Notes: generated by a model from the sequence alone, not told the origin. A stretch of DNA of 64,000 nucleotides from Neoakkermansia glycaniphila (GCF_001683795.1 NZ_LIGX01000020.1:1-64000), one strand, 5' to 3'. Numbered from the stretch's first letter, positions 44,951 through 53,763 are shown. Numbers and translations: made by a program.

Positions 44951-46170
44951 TGTTTGTCTGAAGTTTCCGATTGTTGCAAGGCATTGGCGGCTTTACGATG
45001 ACGGTTTGCCGCCGCTCGCTCGATCCAGTGTCTCGACTGCGATTCGTTGCGGGAAACGCCTGTACCGTTCCGGTAAGCCATGCCCAGCCTGTACTGGGCT
45101 TCCACATCTCCGGATGCTGCCGCCAGCTTCCACCAGTACACGGCCCGTTCCGGATTGCGGCGGGTACGGAGCTCGTAAATGCCCAGGATCGTTTGTGCCG
45201 GAGCATACCCTTGTACGGCGGCCTTGTGCCAGCATGCCGCTGCGTGTCGGGAATCTTTCGTCACGCCATTGCCCTGCATGTAGGCCCAGCCTTCGGAATA
45301 GTCGTCGAGTGACGTGTCGATCCCGGTTCCGGCAAAGGATGCGGCAGCGGCTGCCGGAATCAGGAAGGCCCACGGAAGAAGCGATCTTTTGGATACCGGA
45401 AAGTATTTGAAGAGGAGCATCAATCCGAGTCCGACGATCAGACCCGTCATGCAGGAAATGAGTTCCATTTCCTTCAGAATGAGGGGAAGAAGCAGGAAGA
45501 GGAGCATACTCCAGAAAGCATTCGGCATTTTCCAGGCGCGCCAGACGGGCAAAACCATCGAAGCTCCGATGAGGCTGAATGTGGCCGCCCCCATCGGCGA
45601 GGCAAATACAGGTACAGGTAAATCGCGAATTTGTGGAATATATGCCAGAATGATGCCCCCTGCCGTGAAGGAGCCGATAATGCCGCAAAGAAAATAGAAC
45701 AGCAGGAACCCGCCTCTACCGAGTACAGGCGGGAGCAGGGGGGCGACCGTCAGCAGCAGCAAGGCATTCCCGGCCAGCAATACGGGATCGCCTGTCATGA
45801 ATAATCCGGTGAAGAATCTCCACCATTCCTGTTGGTCGATGCAGCTCCATCCGTTCGGAAGCAGCGTGTCTTTCGCATCGAAATCCATATTCAGGCGTTC
45901 CGAAGGCGACAGGAAAAACAGGATGATATTGGCGGCAAGCAGGAGGAGAGGGAGCAGGTAATCGGCTTTGGGTTGTGGCTTGCAATCCCAGCATTTTGCG
46001 GCGGGCTGCCAGGGCGAGGCCATGAACGATTTACGGCGGCGCGTCGAGACGCGCCGAATCAGCATGTCGTCCGATATGGAGCCGGAGCTGCGCAATGCCT
46101 GCATCTCCCACACGTTCAACGGACCTTGTGGCTCAGAATCAGGATGTTCCTTATACAGGTATTTTTTCAT
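44947..46170 (-). CDS. GYF_2 / pseudorhomboid / Sel1 protein, paralogue 2
   Basis: This 407-residue protein is the shortest member. The GYF_2-like head has KYLYKEHPDSEPQGPLNVWE, and a basic linker (RRVSTRRRK) precedes the membrane domain. EWWRFFTGLF lies at 115-124, and GRGGFLLFYFLCGIIGSF matches the TM3 region of rhomboids. The site expected to hold the catalytic Ser reads SPMGAATFSLIG, with no GxSG. Two or three Sel1 repeats end the protein (AQYRLGMAYRNGTGVSRNES). Both ends overlap neighbouring paralogues by 4 nt (ATGA), so the four proteins are probably made together. Confidence 0.82.
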   Translation of the reverse strand: MKKYLYKEHPDSEPQGPLNVWEMQALRSSGSISDDMLIRRVSTRRRKSFMASPWQPAAKCWDCKPQPKADYLLPLLLLAANIILFFLSPSERLNMDFDAKDTLLPNGWSCIDQQEWWRFFTGLFMTGDPVLLAGNALLLLTVAPLLPPVLGRGGFLLFYFLCGIIGSFTAGGIILAYIPQIRDLPVPVFASPMGAATFSLIGASMVLPVWRAWKMPNAFWSMLLFLLLPLILKEMELISCMTGLIVGLGLMLLFKYFPVSKRSLLPWAFLIPAAAAASFAGTGIDTSLDDYSEGWAYMQGNGVTKDSRHAAACWHKAAVQGYAPAQTILGIYELRTRRNPERAVYWWKLAAASGDVEAQYRLGMAYRNGTGVSRNESQSRHWIERAAANRHRKAANALQQSETSDKQ

Positions 46171-47618
46171 GGCTTCACCGGGTAAAGGTTTTCGGGCAAT
46201 ATGGCTGCGCTTTTCTTCAACCAGTACGGCAGAGATTGGGAATCCTTTTCCAGATAATCCTGAATCTTCCAGAGGATCATTTGCCCGGCGGCTCTTCGGT
46301 TGCCCTGTCGTACAGCCTTGTTCAGCCAGTATAAGGCCCGCTCGGCATCCTTGTCCACCCCGAAACCGTTCATGTAGTTTTTTCCCGTTTCATACTGTGC
46401 TTCCGGGAAACCGTGCATGGCGGCTTTTTCCATCCAGAAGGCGGCCTGTTCCGGATTTTCCGAACGGTTGCTGGGTTTCGTCCAGCGTTGCGGATTGTAG
46501 CACAGGTTGAAGCTATAGTTGCGGAGAATAAGCGGAGGCCTGTCCATGTAGCAGTAGGCCGCCGCTTCGCAGGCATAAGGGAATCCGTTGGAAGCGGCCC
46601 GGATGAGAAGTTCGCCGGCCTTCTCGTCATCCGCCGTATAAGCGCGTTCTTCGTCCAGTATGGCGCTTTCGCTTCCCGTTGCCATATAATTGGCCAGAGC
46701 GGCGCATGCCAGCATGAAGATGGCCGCAAGGCACATCCGCCGTGCTTTGCGCGAAGGAGCCATAGGCACACCGGGCGGAGCTACAGGGGTGTCGTGGCGG
46801 CTCAGGTGAAGCAGGTAGTATGGCAGCGCCAGCAAGATGCCCAGAAGAAGGCCCGCCGTTGCCATTAGGAAAGTGGCACGGGCCAGTTGGCTCAACAACA
46901 GGGGAAAAACCACGCAGACGAGAAACGTCGCCAGCATGATCATCGCTCCCCATGACCAGACCGTACCAGAGCAGAAACTCCGCCAGCCTCCAAGGACGAT
47001 CGCCGCTCCCATCAGACCGTAACAGCCCGGAACCACACCCGAGAGTGGCAGATGGCACAAACCGTAGGATGTTTCGATTTCCGGGATGTAGAGAGCAATC
47101 GCTGCAAGGCTGCCGCCCATGCCGCAAAGCATGTAGAGCAGGAGAAAGCCGATGCGCCCCACAAAGGGGACGACGCGCGCTCCCATGGAGAGGATCAGGA
47201 CGGCCGCCGTACCCAGAGAGAGGATGCCCGTGCAGGAGAATGTGCCGGTGAAGATGCGCCACCATTGCCCATCGACGGCGCACGTCCAGATATTGGGCTG
47301 GCCGTTGGCCGTGTGCAGCTCCCATGAAGGAAACGGAGAAGGCAGCAGGCAATAGACGGCGAGCAGCAGCAGGACGAGAACACATGCAGCCGGATAGTCT
47401 GCCTTCGGGTAGGAAATCGGGATGCCGCATTCCGAGGCGCGTTGCCACTCTCCGCCGTTCATCCGCACGAAGGTGGAAGGGGAGACATACCCACGGCACC
47501 GCAGGGCAGCCATTTCATCGAGGGTGAAGGGGCCGTTCGGTTCGGACTTGGAACTGTTTCCGTATTCGTACAGGCATCCGCTCCGGTGGCCGTGAGAGGA
47601 TATGTTGGGAGGGTTCAT
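46167..47618 (-). CDS. GYF_2 / pseudorhomboid / Sel1 protein, paralogue 3
   Basis: This 483-residue protein has the GYF_2-like head shifted to about 15-62 (CLYEYGNSSKSEPNGPFTLD, NGGEWQRASECGIP). QWWRIFTGTF is at 118-127. The TM4-like segment VVPGCYGLMGAAIVLG closely resembles the GlpG segment around its Ser but has Val-Pro in place of the catalytic Ser-Gly. The TM6-like segment ATAGLLLGILLA lacks the catalytic His. Residues 330-470 are Sel1-like repeats (AQYETGKNYMNGFGVDKDAE). The stop overlaps the start of paralogue 2. It lies 23 nt downstream of paralogue 4. Confidence 0.82.
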   Translation of the reverse strand: MNPPNISSHGHRSGCLYEYGNSSKSEPNGPFTLDEMAALRCRGYVSPSTFVRMNGGEWQRASECGIPISYPKADYPAACVLVLLLLAVYCLLPSPFPSWELHTANGQPNIWTCAVDGQWWRIFTGTFSCTGILSLGTAAVLILSMGARVVPFVGRIGFLLLYMLCGMGGSLAAIALYIPEIETSYGLCHLPLSGVVPGCYGLMGAAIVLGGWRSFCSGTVWSWGAMIMLATFLVCVVFPLLLSQLARATFLMATAGLLLGILLALPYYLLHLSRHDTPVAPPGVPMAPSRKARRMCLAAIFMLACAALANYMATGSESAILDEERAYTADDEKAGELLIRAASNGFPYACEAAAYCYMDRPPLILRNYSFNLCYNPQRWTKPSNRSENPEQAAFWMEKAAMHGFPEAQYETGKNYMNGFGVDKDAERALYWLNKAVRQGNRRAAGQMILWKIQDYLEKDSQSLPYWLKKSAAILPENLYPVKP

Positions 47619-47641
47619 GGCGTACGTTGGGGATTGGGATA

Positions 47642-49087
47642 TCAGTCCTGTTTTATCATGGCCAAGCAGGAGCGGAAAAAGTTTCTTATATGGCGGTAAT
47701 CCTGCCAGAAGCTCTCTTTCAGCCCCCGTTCGTAGACATTCAGGCGAGCGAGGGCTTCATCGGCTTTTCTCGTCTTTGCATGGGTGAGCCACAGGCGGGC
47801 CTCACTCAAATTTTGCCGGCAGCCGTCTCCGTTCATCAGGGCAATGCCCAGTTCCGCAGCCGCATCGGGGAAACCGTATTGAGCGGCTTTCCGAAACCAT
47901 GCAACGGCTCGTTTGCGGTGCTCCGGTGATCGGTTGAGCTGCCAGGCGAGGGTGGCGTATTGCCGTGGTTCGTATTGTTGAGAATGGAGTTTGTTGCGGT
48001 GTCTGGGCGGCAGATGATCCATATGGCTGTAGGCAATCGCCTCATAAGCGTACGGATAGCCTGCCCGGGCCGCTTGCATCAATCTGGCGAGGGCTGCCAG
48101 ATTGTTCTGAGGCTTGCCTTTGCCATGCAGGTAGCAGCGGGATTCTTCTTCTGCTGCGATGGCGCTGTTCTTGCCCGTCTGTTTGTAATTCATCCACGCT
48201 CCCGCCAAAATGAGCCACAAGGCAAGGCTGCAAGCCGACGAAACGGAGAGAAAACGATGGCCCGATTGGGGAAGTTTGCCGCACTGCCTGCGCCGGAAAG
48301 CATGCACCAGAGCACAGGGGGAGGCAAACGCCATTCCCAGTAGCAGGCCGAGAAAAGAGAGCCGCATGTACGGGACGATGCTATCCGTGATCCCGATGAA
48401 GAAGTAGAGTGCGACCGTGCATATCATGACGGACGCCGCCCAAGCCAGCACATTATCCCTGATGCACGGACGGCGCGGGCAAAGCACCAGCGCCGCACCA
48501 AGAAGCCCGTAGGCGGCGGACACGATGCCTGGCACGGGCGTGCTTTGGTATTCGTACAGGGAAACGATATCCTCCGTAGAACCGAAGTGGGGAATGTACC
48601 ACTCCAGCACGGCGAAACTGCCGCCGATGCCGCACAGAACATAAAGCAGGAGGAATCCGGCGGTGCCAAGAAAGGGGGTGATGAACGGCCCCATGAGGAG
48701 GATCAGCCCCGTGGCGAGGCACAGGGGTACCGCGCCGGGGCTGAGAAAGGTTCCTGTCAGGAGCCGCCACCACTGGTGGTCGACGGTGAAGGTCCAGATA
48801 TTGGGCTGGCCGTTGCCCGTCTGTGCGTCCACAGGCATGTGCCAGTTGTTTGTCAGCAGCCAAAGGAACCAGAGCAGTGCAACGAGCATCCAAGCCGCCT
48901 TGCGGGAGGCGGCAGGATAGAAAAGAGGAATGCCTATGCCGCGTGCGCTCACCCATTCGCCGCCGTTCTCGCGAATGAAGGAACCGGGGCCGAGATAGCC
49001 CTTTTGGCGGAGTTCCGGCAGGAGGTCGAGAGGAAACGGCCCCTGCGGCTCTGCCGAGGGGGAGTTTTTGTATTCATAGGTATCCAT
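47642..49087 (-). CDS. GYF_2 / pseudorhomboid / Sel1 protein, paralogue 4
   Basis: This 481-residue protein starts at MDTYEYKNSPSAEPQGPFPL; the frame to 49336 overlaps the thioesterase and is not protein-like. The GYF_2-like head ends with NGGEWVSARGIGIP. QWWRLLTGTF is at 105-114. GTAGFLLLYVLCGIGGSFAV and VPGIVSAAYGLLGAALVL follow the rhomboid TM3 and TM4 pattern but lack GxSG, and RLSFLGLLLGMAFA lacks the His. Sel1 repeats occupy about 330-450. It begins 10 nt after the thioesterase stop, so the five genes probably form one transcript. Confidence 0.82.
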   Translation of the reverse strand: MDTYEYKNSPSAEPQGPFPLDLLPELRQKGYLGPGSFIRENGGEWVSARGIGIPLFYPAASRKAAWMLVALLWFLWLLTNNWHMPVDAQTGNGQPNIWTFTVDHQWWRLLTGTFLSPGAVPLCLATGLILLMGPFITPFLGTAGFLLLYVLCGIGGSFAVLEWYIPHFGSTEDIVSLYEYQSTPVPGIVSAAYGLLGAALVLCPRRPCIRDNVLAWAASVMICTVALYFFIGITDSIVPYMRLSFLGLLLGMAFASPCALVHAFRRRQCGKLPQSGHRFLSVSSACSLALWLILAGAWMNYKQTGKNSAIAAEEESRCYLHGKGKPQNNLAALARLMQAARAGYPYAYEAIAYSHMDHLPPRHRNKLHSQQYEPRQYATLAWQLNRSPEHRKRAVAWFRKAAQYGFPDAAAELGIALMNGDGCRQNLSEARLWLTHAKTRKADEALARLNVYERGLKESFWQDYRHIRNFFRSCLAMIKQD

Positions 49088-49097
49088 GGGGAGGAGA

Positions 49098-49544
49098 TCA
49101 AGCGGTAGTGTGGTTTGGGGGGATGAGGTTTTTCCATTCGGCCGGGAGCCTGCACGGGCGGGCTTCGGGCATCTGGACGAGGGCCAGCCGCTGCCGCGCT
49201 CGCACGCAGAGTTTGCCGTCGGAGGGGCGGCGCACTTCAAAGCGGAACCACAGCGAGGCGCGGTCGACGCTTTCCAGCCAGCCCATCGTTTCGATCTGAT
49301 CGGCCAGTACGGCGGGGAAGATGTAGTCGATTTCATGGCGCACGACGACGGTGTATTTGTTGTCCTTCGTCAGCGTCAGGTAGTCCATGCCTATTTTTGT
49401 GGCAAGCTTGGTGCGGCATTCTTCGATCCAGCGCAGGTAGGCGAGGTTGTGGACGACTCCGCCGCAGTCCGTATCGTAAAACATGACCTGTACGGCGGTT
49501 TTGAGGGAGATGTTGTCGGGAATCACTGCGTGGCAGGATGGCAT
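49098..49544 (-). CDS. YbgC-type acyl-CoA thioesterase (hotdog fold)
   Basis: This 148-residue hotdog-fold protein has VQVMFYDTDCGGVVHNLAYL, in which the Asp and the GGVVHN loop are the YbgC/4-hydroxybenzoyl-CoA thioesterase signature (YxDTDxxGVVxxxxY). It should hydrolyse acyl-CoA or acyl-ACP in the cytoplasm; YbgC works with the Tol-Pal system in E. coli. It heads the run of four pseudorhomboid/Sel1 genes. A second, distinct hotdog thioesterase lies at 61330-61737. Confidence 0.9.
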   Translation of the reverse strand: MPSCHAVIPDNISLKTAVQVMFYDTDCGGVVHNLAYLRWIEECRTKLATKIGMDYLTLTKDNKYTVVVRHEIDYIFPAVLADQIETMGWLESVDRASLWFRFEVRRPSDGKLCVRARQRLALVQMPEARPCRLPAEWKNLIPPNHTTA

Positions 49545-49610
49545 GTTTCCGTTTGCGAGTCAAGAAGGAAGTGTCCAATGATGAATCTCCGAATTTTCCG
49601 AAAAGATGCA

Positions 49611-49638
49611 TTGCATTCCTCGTCGTATATGCTATTCT
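49611..49638 (+). promoter_or_regulatory. Promoter of the SGNH/PEP-CTERM gene
   Basis: TTGCAT (49611-49616), a 16-bp spacer and TATTCT (49633-49638) predict a start near 49645. A perfect 6-bp hairpin TGAAAT-atgcc-ATTTCA (49647-49663) begins about 2 nt later. Confidence 0.5.
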
Positions 49639-49725
49639 GATTTGGATGAAATATGCCATTTCAATATGCTTTTTCTGCAAAATTCATGGTATTTTTCGTG
49701 ATAATAACCAACTTGTATCTTGACG

Positions 49726-52700
49726 ATGAAACCTCTCTCGACATGCGTCGTTTTCTTCTCGTGCTATACGGGAATCCTGCCGTCCCTGCTGGGTGCGGAT
49801 ACACCCTATCTGGGTAATATCGCCTTTGTAGGCGATTCCATTACGGAACGTGCGGATTACCGCAAGAGTATCTGGAAATCGTTCCTTGACAACGGTTACC
49901 AGGATAAGACGAACGGCACCAATACAGCCGCCGTGTCCGGTTCCAAAGATTTCCAGATGGTCGGTTCCCGCAATTCCGGAAGAGTCAACTCCCTCTATCA
50001 GGGACAGAATTTCATCGGCATGCACGAGGGCCATGCCAGCTGGTATTCCGGCGCTCTGATCGGAGATTTCAAGGCGGGAGACCAGATTCCCGATTACGGA
50101 GGTACGCGAGGCGGAGGCTACATCAGGAATTGGGTTTCCACGACACCCGGCGGCGCCGCGCTCGATACGACTCTGCCGGACGGATGGAAGGGGACGGCGT
50201 GGGACGACGGTTCCGGGCATTTCAAGAATAAGGATCTTCCCGCTTTGTCAACTTATAAGCCCGATACGATCGTGATCATGGTCGGGATCAACGACCATTT
50301 CGGAAACCCCGTGAACAATACGACTCCGGAGCAGACGGTCGCGAATATCAAGGCGATGGTCGAGATGTACCGTGAGGCGAATCCGAATGCCAATTTCTAC
50401 ATCAGTACCGTGCTTCCGGTCGATACGGCGAAGCAGACGGGGCGTTACCCCGCCGAGAAGAAGGTCATCAACGATATGCTGATGGCCGTCGGCGATTCAT
50501 GGAACAACGGGAATTCGCAAGTCAAGGTGTTCGACGGCAGCATCGGCTTTGATCCTGTGACCATGACGACCGATGGTGTGCATCCGGAAGCTCAAGGATC
50601 GATGATTTTTGCCAACAATCTGGCCGAAGCGATGGGTACGGGGCAGAGGACGGCAGGCAAGGCGCGAGTCGCCGTTGTCGATGCTTCCAAATTCATCCGG
50701 CAGAATATGTCCTCCCTGCCGGACTCGTCTTCCGGCGGTTCGTCTTTGGCTGTGCAGGGTTCCCATGTGGCCGCCCGGCAGTTGACGGCGACGGGCTCTT
50801 CGTCACCCAGCGATCTGTTCGTATTTACGGCTCCGCTGGGTTCTTCGGATCCGACGCGCCTGTCATGGCAATGGAGCGGCAACACCATCGCCGAACGCAC
50901 GCTTGAAGTCAGCCTTCAATTGACCTCCGGCGTGTTCGGCAACCAGATGACGATCGGGTTCGGCAATACTTCCGCGTCTTCCGGTCTGCAGCTCGACATT
51001 CGCGAGAACGGCGTTTTCTGGGGGAATACCATGTTGTACGGCGGTTCGCAATCTGCTGAAATGGCAGATTTCCGCATCGCCTACATTGCGAGCGGCGGCG
51101 TGGCGGCCGGGTATTATGTCTGGCGCAACGGCATGCTGATCGGCGAAGCGCTGTCCGGCTCCACAGGTGCGGCCATCAACGGCTTTTATATCGGACAGGC
51201 CAATTCATCCTCGGCGGCCTATGGGGCGCTTGGAGGCATCTACTGGTCGGAAACCGGGGCATGGGCTCCCGATACCTTGAGCGGGGCGCGCCCGTCTTAC
51301 GCACTGCCCGGTGCATCGTCGATGAATACATGGACAGGTTCTTCTTCGGGTGATTGGGGCATCGGTACGGGTGGCAGCTGGAGTTCTTCGGACGGGCAAT
51401 TCCATCAGGGAGACAATGTCGGTTTTTCATCTGCGGCCACGATCAGGCTCGTGTCGCCGGACATTCATGCAGGTACGGTGTCGGCTCTGGGTAATCTGAC
51501 GGTCAATACGAACGGCAACAATGCCGTGTTCGATGCGCTGCAGGCCGCTTCCGGAACCAATTTCACGAAGGAGGGCGCCGGAACGCTGACGGTGCAGGGC
51601 GGTTCGATTTCATCCAGCCAGAATTCCATCGCTACCAGCAATGTGAAGGCCGGTACGCTGGAAGTGACGGGAGATACGGAGATCAATATTGCGTCCGGGC
51701 GTTTCGACGTTTCGTCGGCCACGCTGAAGGTATCGCAGGGCGCGCATTTGACGGTGCAGGGTGTGGGCGAGTTCTCCGCAGGCACATGGACGACGGGGGC
51801 GAACGCCACCAATAGCGCCATTCTGGTTACGGGCGAAGGAAGCTGGCTGGAAAGCAAAGTGTCGGTCAATCTGGGCAACCAGAAGGTAGCCGGGCGCAAG
51901 GATATGCTGACGGTGGAAGACGGTGGCCGGTTCTCGGTCGCGAACACATTCAATATCGGCGTACGGCAGGATACGGATGTGACCGTACGCAACGGCGGCG
52001 TGCTGGTGGCAGAGACGATCGGCTTGGGGCATTCCAATGCGGTTTCGTCGGGCTTTACGTCCAACCTGTACATTGCCGACGGAGGCACGGTGGAAGCAGT
52101 CTCGATTCTTCGCAAGAGTACGAATATGACGGGCAACGTGCATTTCGACGGAGGCACGCTGAAAGCCCGGCAGGACCATGCGAACATGATTTCCGCCAGC
52201 AGCATCGCCATCAGCGCGAAAGGCGGAACGGTGGATACCAACGGTTTCAACGTTACGATCGCCCAGGCGATCGCCAATGAATCGGGTCAGTCCGGCGCAT
52301 TGAGTAAGGCGGGCAAGGGTTCCCTTACCCTGTCTGCTGCCAGTACATACAGCGGCGGCACGACTGTGAACGACGGTACTCTGATCGTCGCTGCCAACGG
52401 AGCCACGGGTTCCGGCTCGATCACGGTGAAGAACGGTTCCATCCTGCTCAATAATGCGCAGGTCGGCGGCTCCGTCCAGGTCGAAAGCGGCACGATCGGC
52501 GGCACGGGTTCGTTCTCTTCCATCGTGAATATGGTGCAGGGCAATCTGCAAGCGGCCGCCAACGGCGAGATCGGCACGATTCAATTCAACTCCGGCCTTG
52601 TGCTGGGGAATGTTTCCTGCATGCTGGATCTTGCCACGGCGGCAGCGCGTTCGGTCGACCAGTCGGACATGATCCGCATTTCCGGCACGTTCGACCGGAT

Positions 52701-52992
52701 GAACGATTCTTCCCTGAAGCTGGTTCTGAATGTGCTGGACGGAGAATCCATGGCCGAAGGAGACAGCCGCAGCTACAAGCTGTTTGACATGGCCCGGGCT
52801 GAGGATTACCAAAAGCTGGAGAATGCCCAGCTGGTGTTCGACCGCAGCCTGTACACGGTGGATGCGGCGAATCTCGCGGTGGACGGTACGATCATGTTGA
52901 CGCGCGAAGCCTCCATTCCCGAACCGTCGGCGCCTGCGCTCGGCATGATGAGCCTCCTCGGGCTGATGTGGAAACGCCGCAGAAAGGCCTGA
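49726..52992 (+). CDS. SGNH hydrolase with beta-strand repeats and PEP-CTERM tail
   Basis: This 1088-residue protein starts at MKPLSTCVVFFSCYTGILPS (signal peptide); a TTG two codons earlier is less likely. Residues about 30-310 are an SGNH/GDSL hydrolase: block I AFVGDSITERAD with Ser38, block III IVIMVGINDHFG with Asn, block V TDGVHPEAQG with the Asp-xx-His. Such enzymes deacetylate or de-esterify glycans. A sandwich-like domain follows. Then come autotransporter-type beta-strand repeats (SGGTTVNDGTLIVAANG). The C-terminus (IPEPSAPALGMMSLLGLMWK, then basic residues) is a PEP-CTERM sorting signal for an exosortase. No barrel is present, so it is not a classic autotransporter. Sialate O-acetyl esterase is one possible activity. 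Confidence 0.9.
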   Translation: MKPLSTCVVFFSCYTGILPSLLGADTPYLGNIAFVGDSITERADYRKSIWKSFLDNGYQDKTNGTNTAAVSGSKDFQMVGSRNSGRVNSLYQGQNFIGMHEGHASWYSGALIGDFKAGDQIPDYGGTRGGGYIRNWVSTTPGGAALDTTLPDGWKGTAWDDGSGHFKNKDLPALSTYKPDTIVIMVGINDHFGNPVNNTTPEQTVANIKAMVEMYREANPNANFYISTVLPVDTAKQTGRYPAEKKVINDMLMAVGDSWNNGNSQVKVFDGSIGFDPVTMTTDGVHPEAQGSMIFANNLAEAMGTGQRTAGKARVAVVDASKFIRQNMSSLPDSSSGGSSLAVQGSHVAARQLTATGSSSPSDLFVFTAPLGSSDPTRLSWQWSGNTIAERTLEVSLQLTSGVFGNQMTIGFGNTSASSGLQLDIRENGVFWGNTMLYGGSQSAEMADFRIAYIASGGVAAGYYVWRNGMLIGEALSGSTGAAINGFYIGQANSSSAAYGALGGIYWSETGAWAPDTLSGARPSYALPGASSMNTWTGSSSGDWGIGTGGSWSSSDGQFHQGDNVGFSSAATIRLVSPDIHAGTVSALGNLTVNTNGNNAVFDALQAASGTNFTKEGAGTLTVQGGSISSSQNSIATSNVKAGTLEVTGDTEINIASGRFDVSSATLKVSQGAHLTVQGVGEFSAGTWTTGANATNSAILVTGEGSWLESKVSVNLGNQKVAGRKDMLTVEDGGRFSVANTFNIGVRQDTDVTVRNGGVLVAETIGLGHSNAVSSGFTSNLYIADGGTVEAVSILRKSTNMTGNVHFDGGTLKARQDHANMISASSIAISAKGGTVDTNGFNVTIAQAIANESGQSGALSKAGKGSLTLSAASTYSGGTTVNDGTLIVAANGATGSGSITVKNGSILLNNAQVGGSVQVESGTIGGTGSFSSIVNMVQGNLQAAANGEIGTIQFNSGLVLGNVSCMLDLATAAARSVDQSDMIRISGTFDRMNDSSLKLVLNVLDGESMAEGDSRSYKLFDMARAEDYQKLENAQLVFDRSLYTVDAANLAVDGTIMLTREASIPEPSAPALGMMSLLGLMWKRRRKA

Positions 52993-53015
52993 TGCGGTAT
53001 TGCCGCATTTGCGAT

Positions 53016-53047
53016 GCCCGGTTTCCGAAAGGAGGCCGGGCGTTTTT
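53016..53047. terminator. Terminator between the SGNH gene and comF
   Basis: An 11-bp stem (GCCCGGTTTCC/GGAGGCCGGGC, two wobble pairs) with loop GAAA is followed by five T residues on the plus strand. The T-tract overlaps the comF stop codon. Confidence 0.8.
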
Positions 53048-53754
53048 CAGGCTCGCATCAGCGTCAGAACGGCGACGGTGCGGACATCCGGGAGGCGGCG
53101 GAGCTGCCGGGCGCATGCCCGCGCCGTTGCTCCTGTGGTGAATACATCGTCGATCAGCAGCAGGTGGGCAGGGATTGTTTTTCTGCCGGCAACATAGGCT
53201 GGCGATACCCGGTACACCGTGTCGGCATGCCGGGCGCGTTCCTGCTTGAGAAGAGCCGTCTGGCTCATGGCGTCGCGGAGATGGACGAGAGGTTCGGCCA
53301 TGCCGAAACCGAGGCGTTTTCCAAGCGATTTTGCCAGCAGGAGGGACTGGTTGTAGCCGCGCCTGTGCATTCTGCCGGAAGTCATCGGGATGGGGACGAG
53401 CGTCCACGCCGTTGTCCGCAGAAGAGGATCGGTTTGAAGCGTCCCGGACATCAGATCGGCGAGCGCCGGAACGAGGTGGTTTCTGCCGTGGTATTTCAGG
53501 TCGATGATGAGCCTGCGTGCCTCTTCGCTGCGCGACAGGGTCGAGCGGGCAAAATCGAATGTACGTTCATGCTCCGAACACTCGGCACACATTTCGGCCT
53601 GGGCGGATGCTCCGGGTAACGGCGTGCCGCAATGAAGGCATACCGGAGCTTCGACGCGCGGCAACGCATCCATGCACGCAGGACAAAGGGAATATGCCGT
53701 ACCGGAGGGTTCCCCGCACAGGGCGCAGATGCGGGGAAAGATCCAGTCGAGCAT
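53047..53754 (-). CDS. comF: ComF family phosphoribosyltransferase-like protein
   Basis: This 235-residue ComF/GntX protein has an N-terminal zinc ribbon with Cys pairs (CALCGEP, CPACMD, CLHCGTP, CAEC) and a type I PRTase domain. The PRPP-binding motif is LLLIDDVFTTGATARACA near 200. RRGYNQSLLLAKSLG is the family's second signature. ComF works in DNA uptake in competent bacteria; members in non-competent bacteria have an unclear role. It follows sufD by 9 nt and ends the suf operon, an odd companion. Confidence 0.92.
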   Translation of the reverse strand: MLDWIFPRICALCGEPSGTAYSLCPACMDALPRVEAPVCLHCGTPLPGASAQAEMCAECSEHERTFDFARSTLSRSEEARRLIIDLKYHGRNHLVPALADLMSGTLQTDPLLRTTAWTLVPIPMTSGRMHRRGYNQSLLLAKSLGKRLGFGMAEPLVHLRDAMSQTALLKQERARHADTVYRVSPAYVAGRKTIPAHLLLIDDVFTTGATARACARQLRRLPDVRTVAVLTLMRA

Positions 53755-53763
53755 GGCAAGCCG

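Noticed and set aside
49719..49728. TTGACG directly before the SGNH gene ATG as a promoter -35
   Set aside because: A -10 at the normal distance would fall inside the coding sequence; the TTGCAT-16-TATTCT pair upstream fits better.
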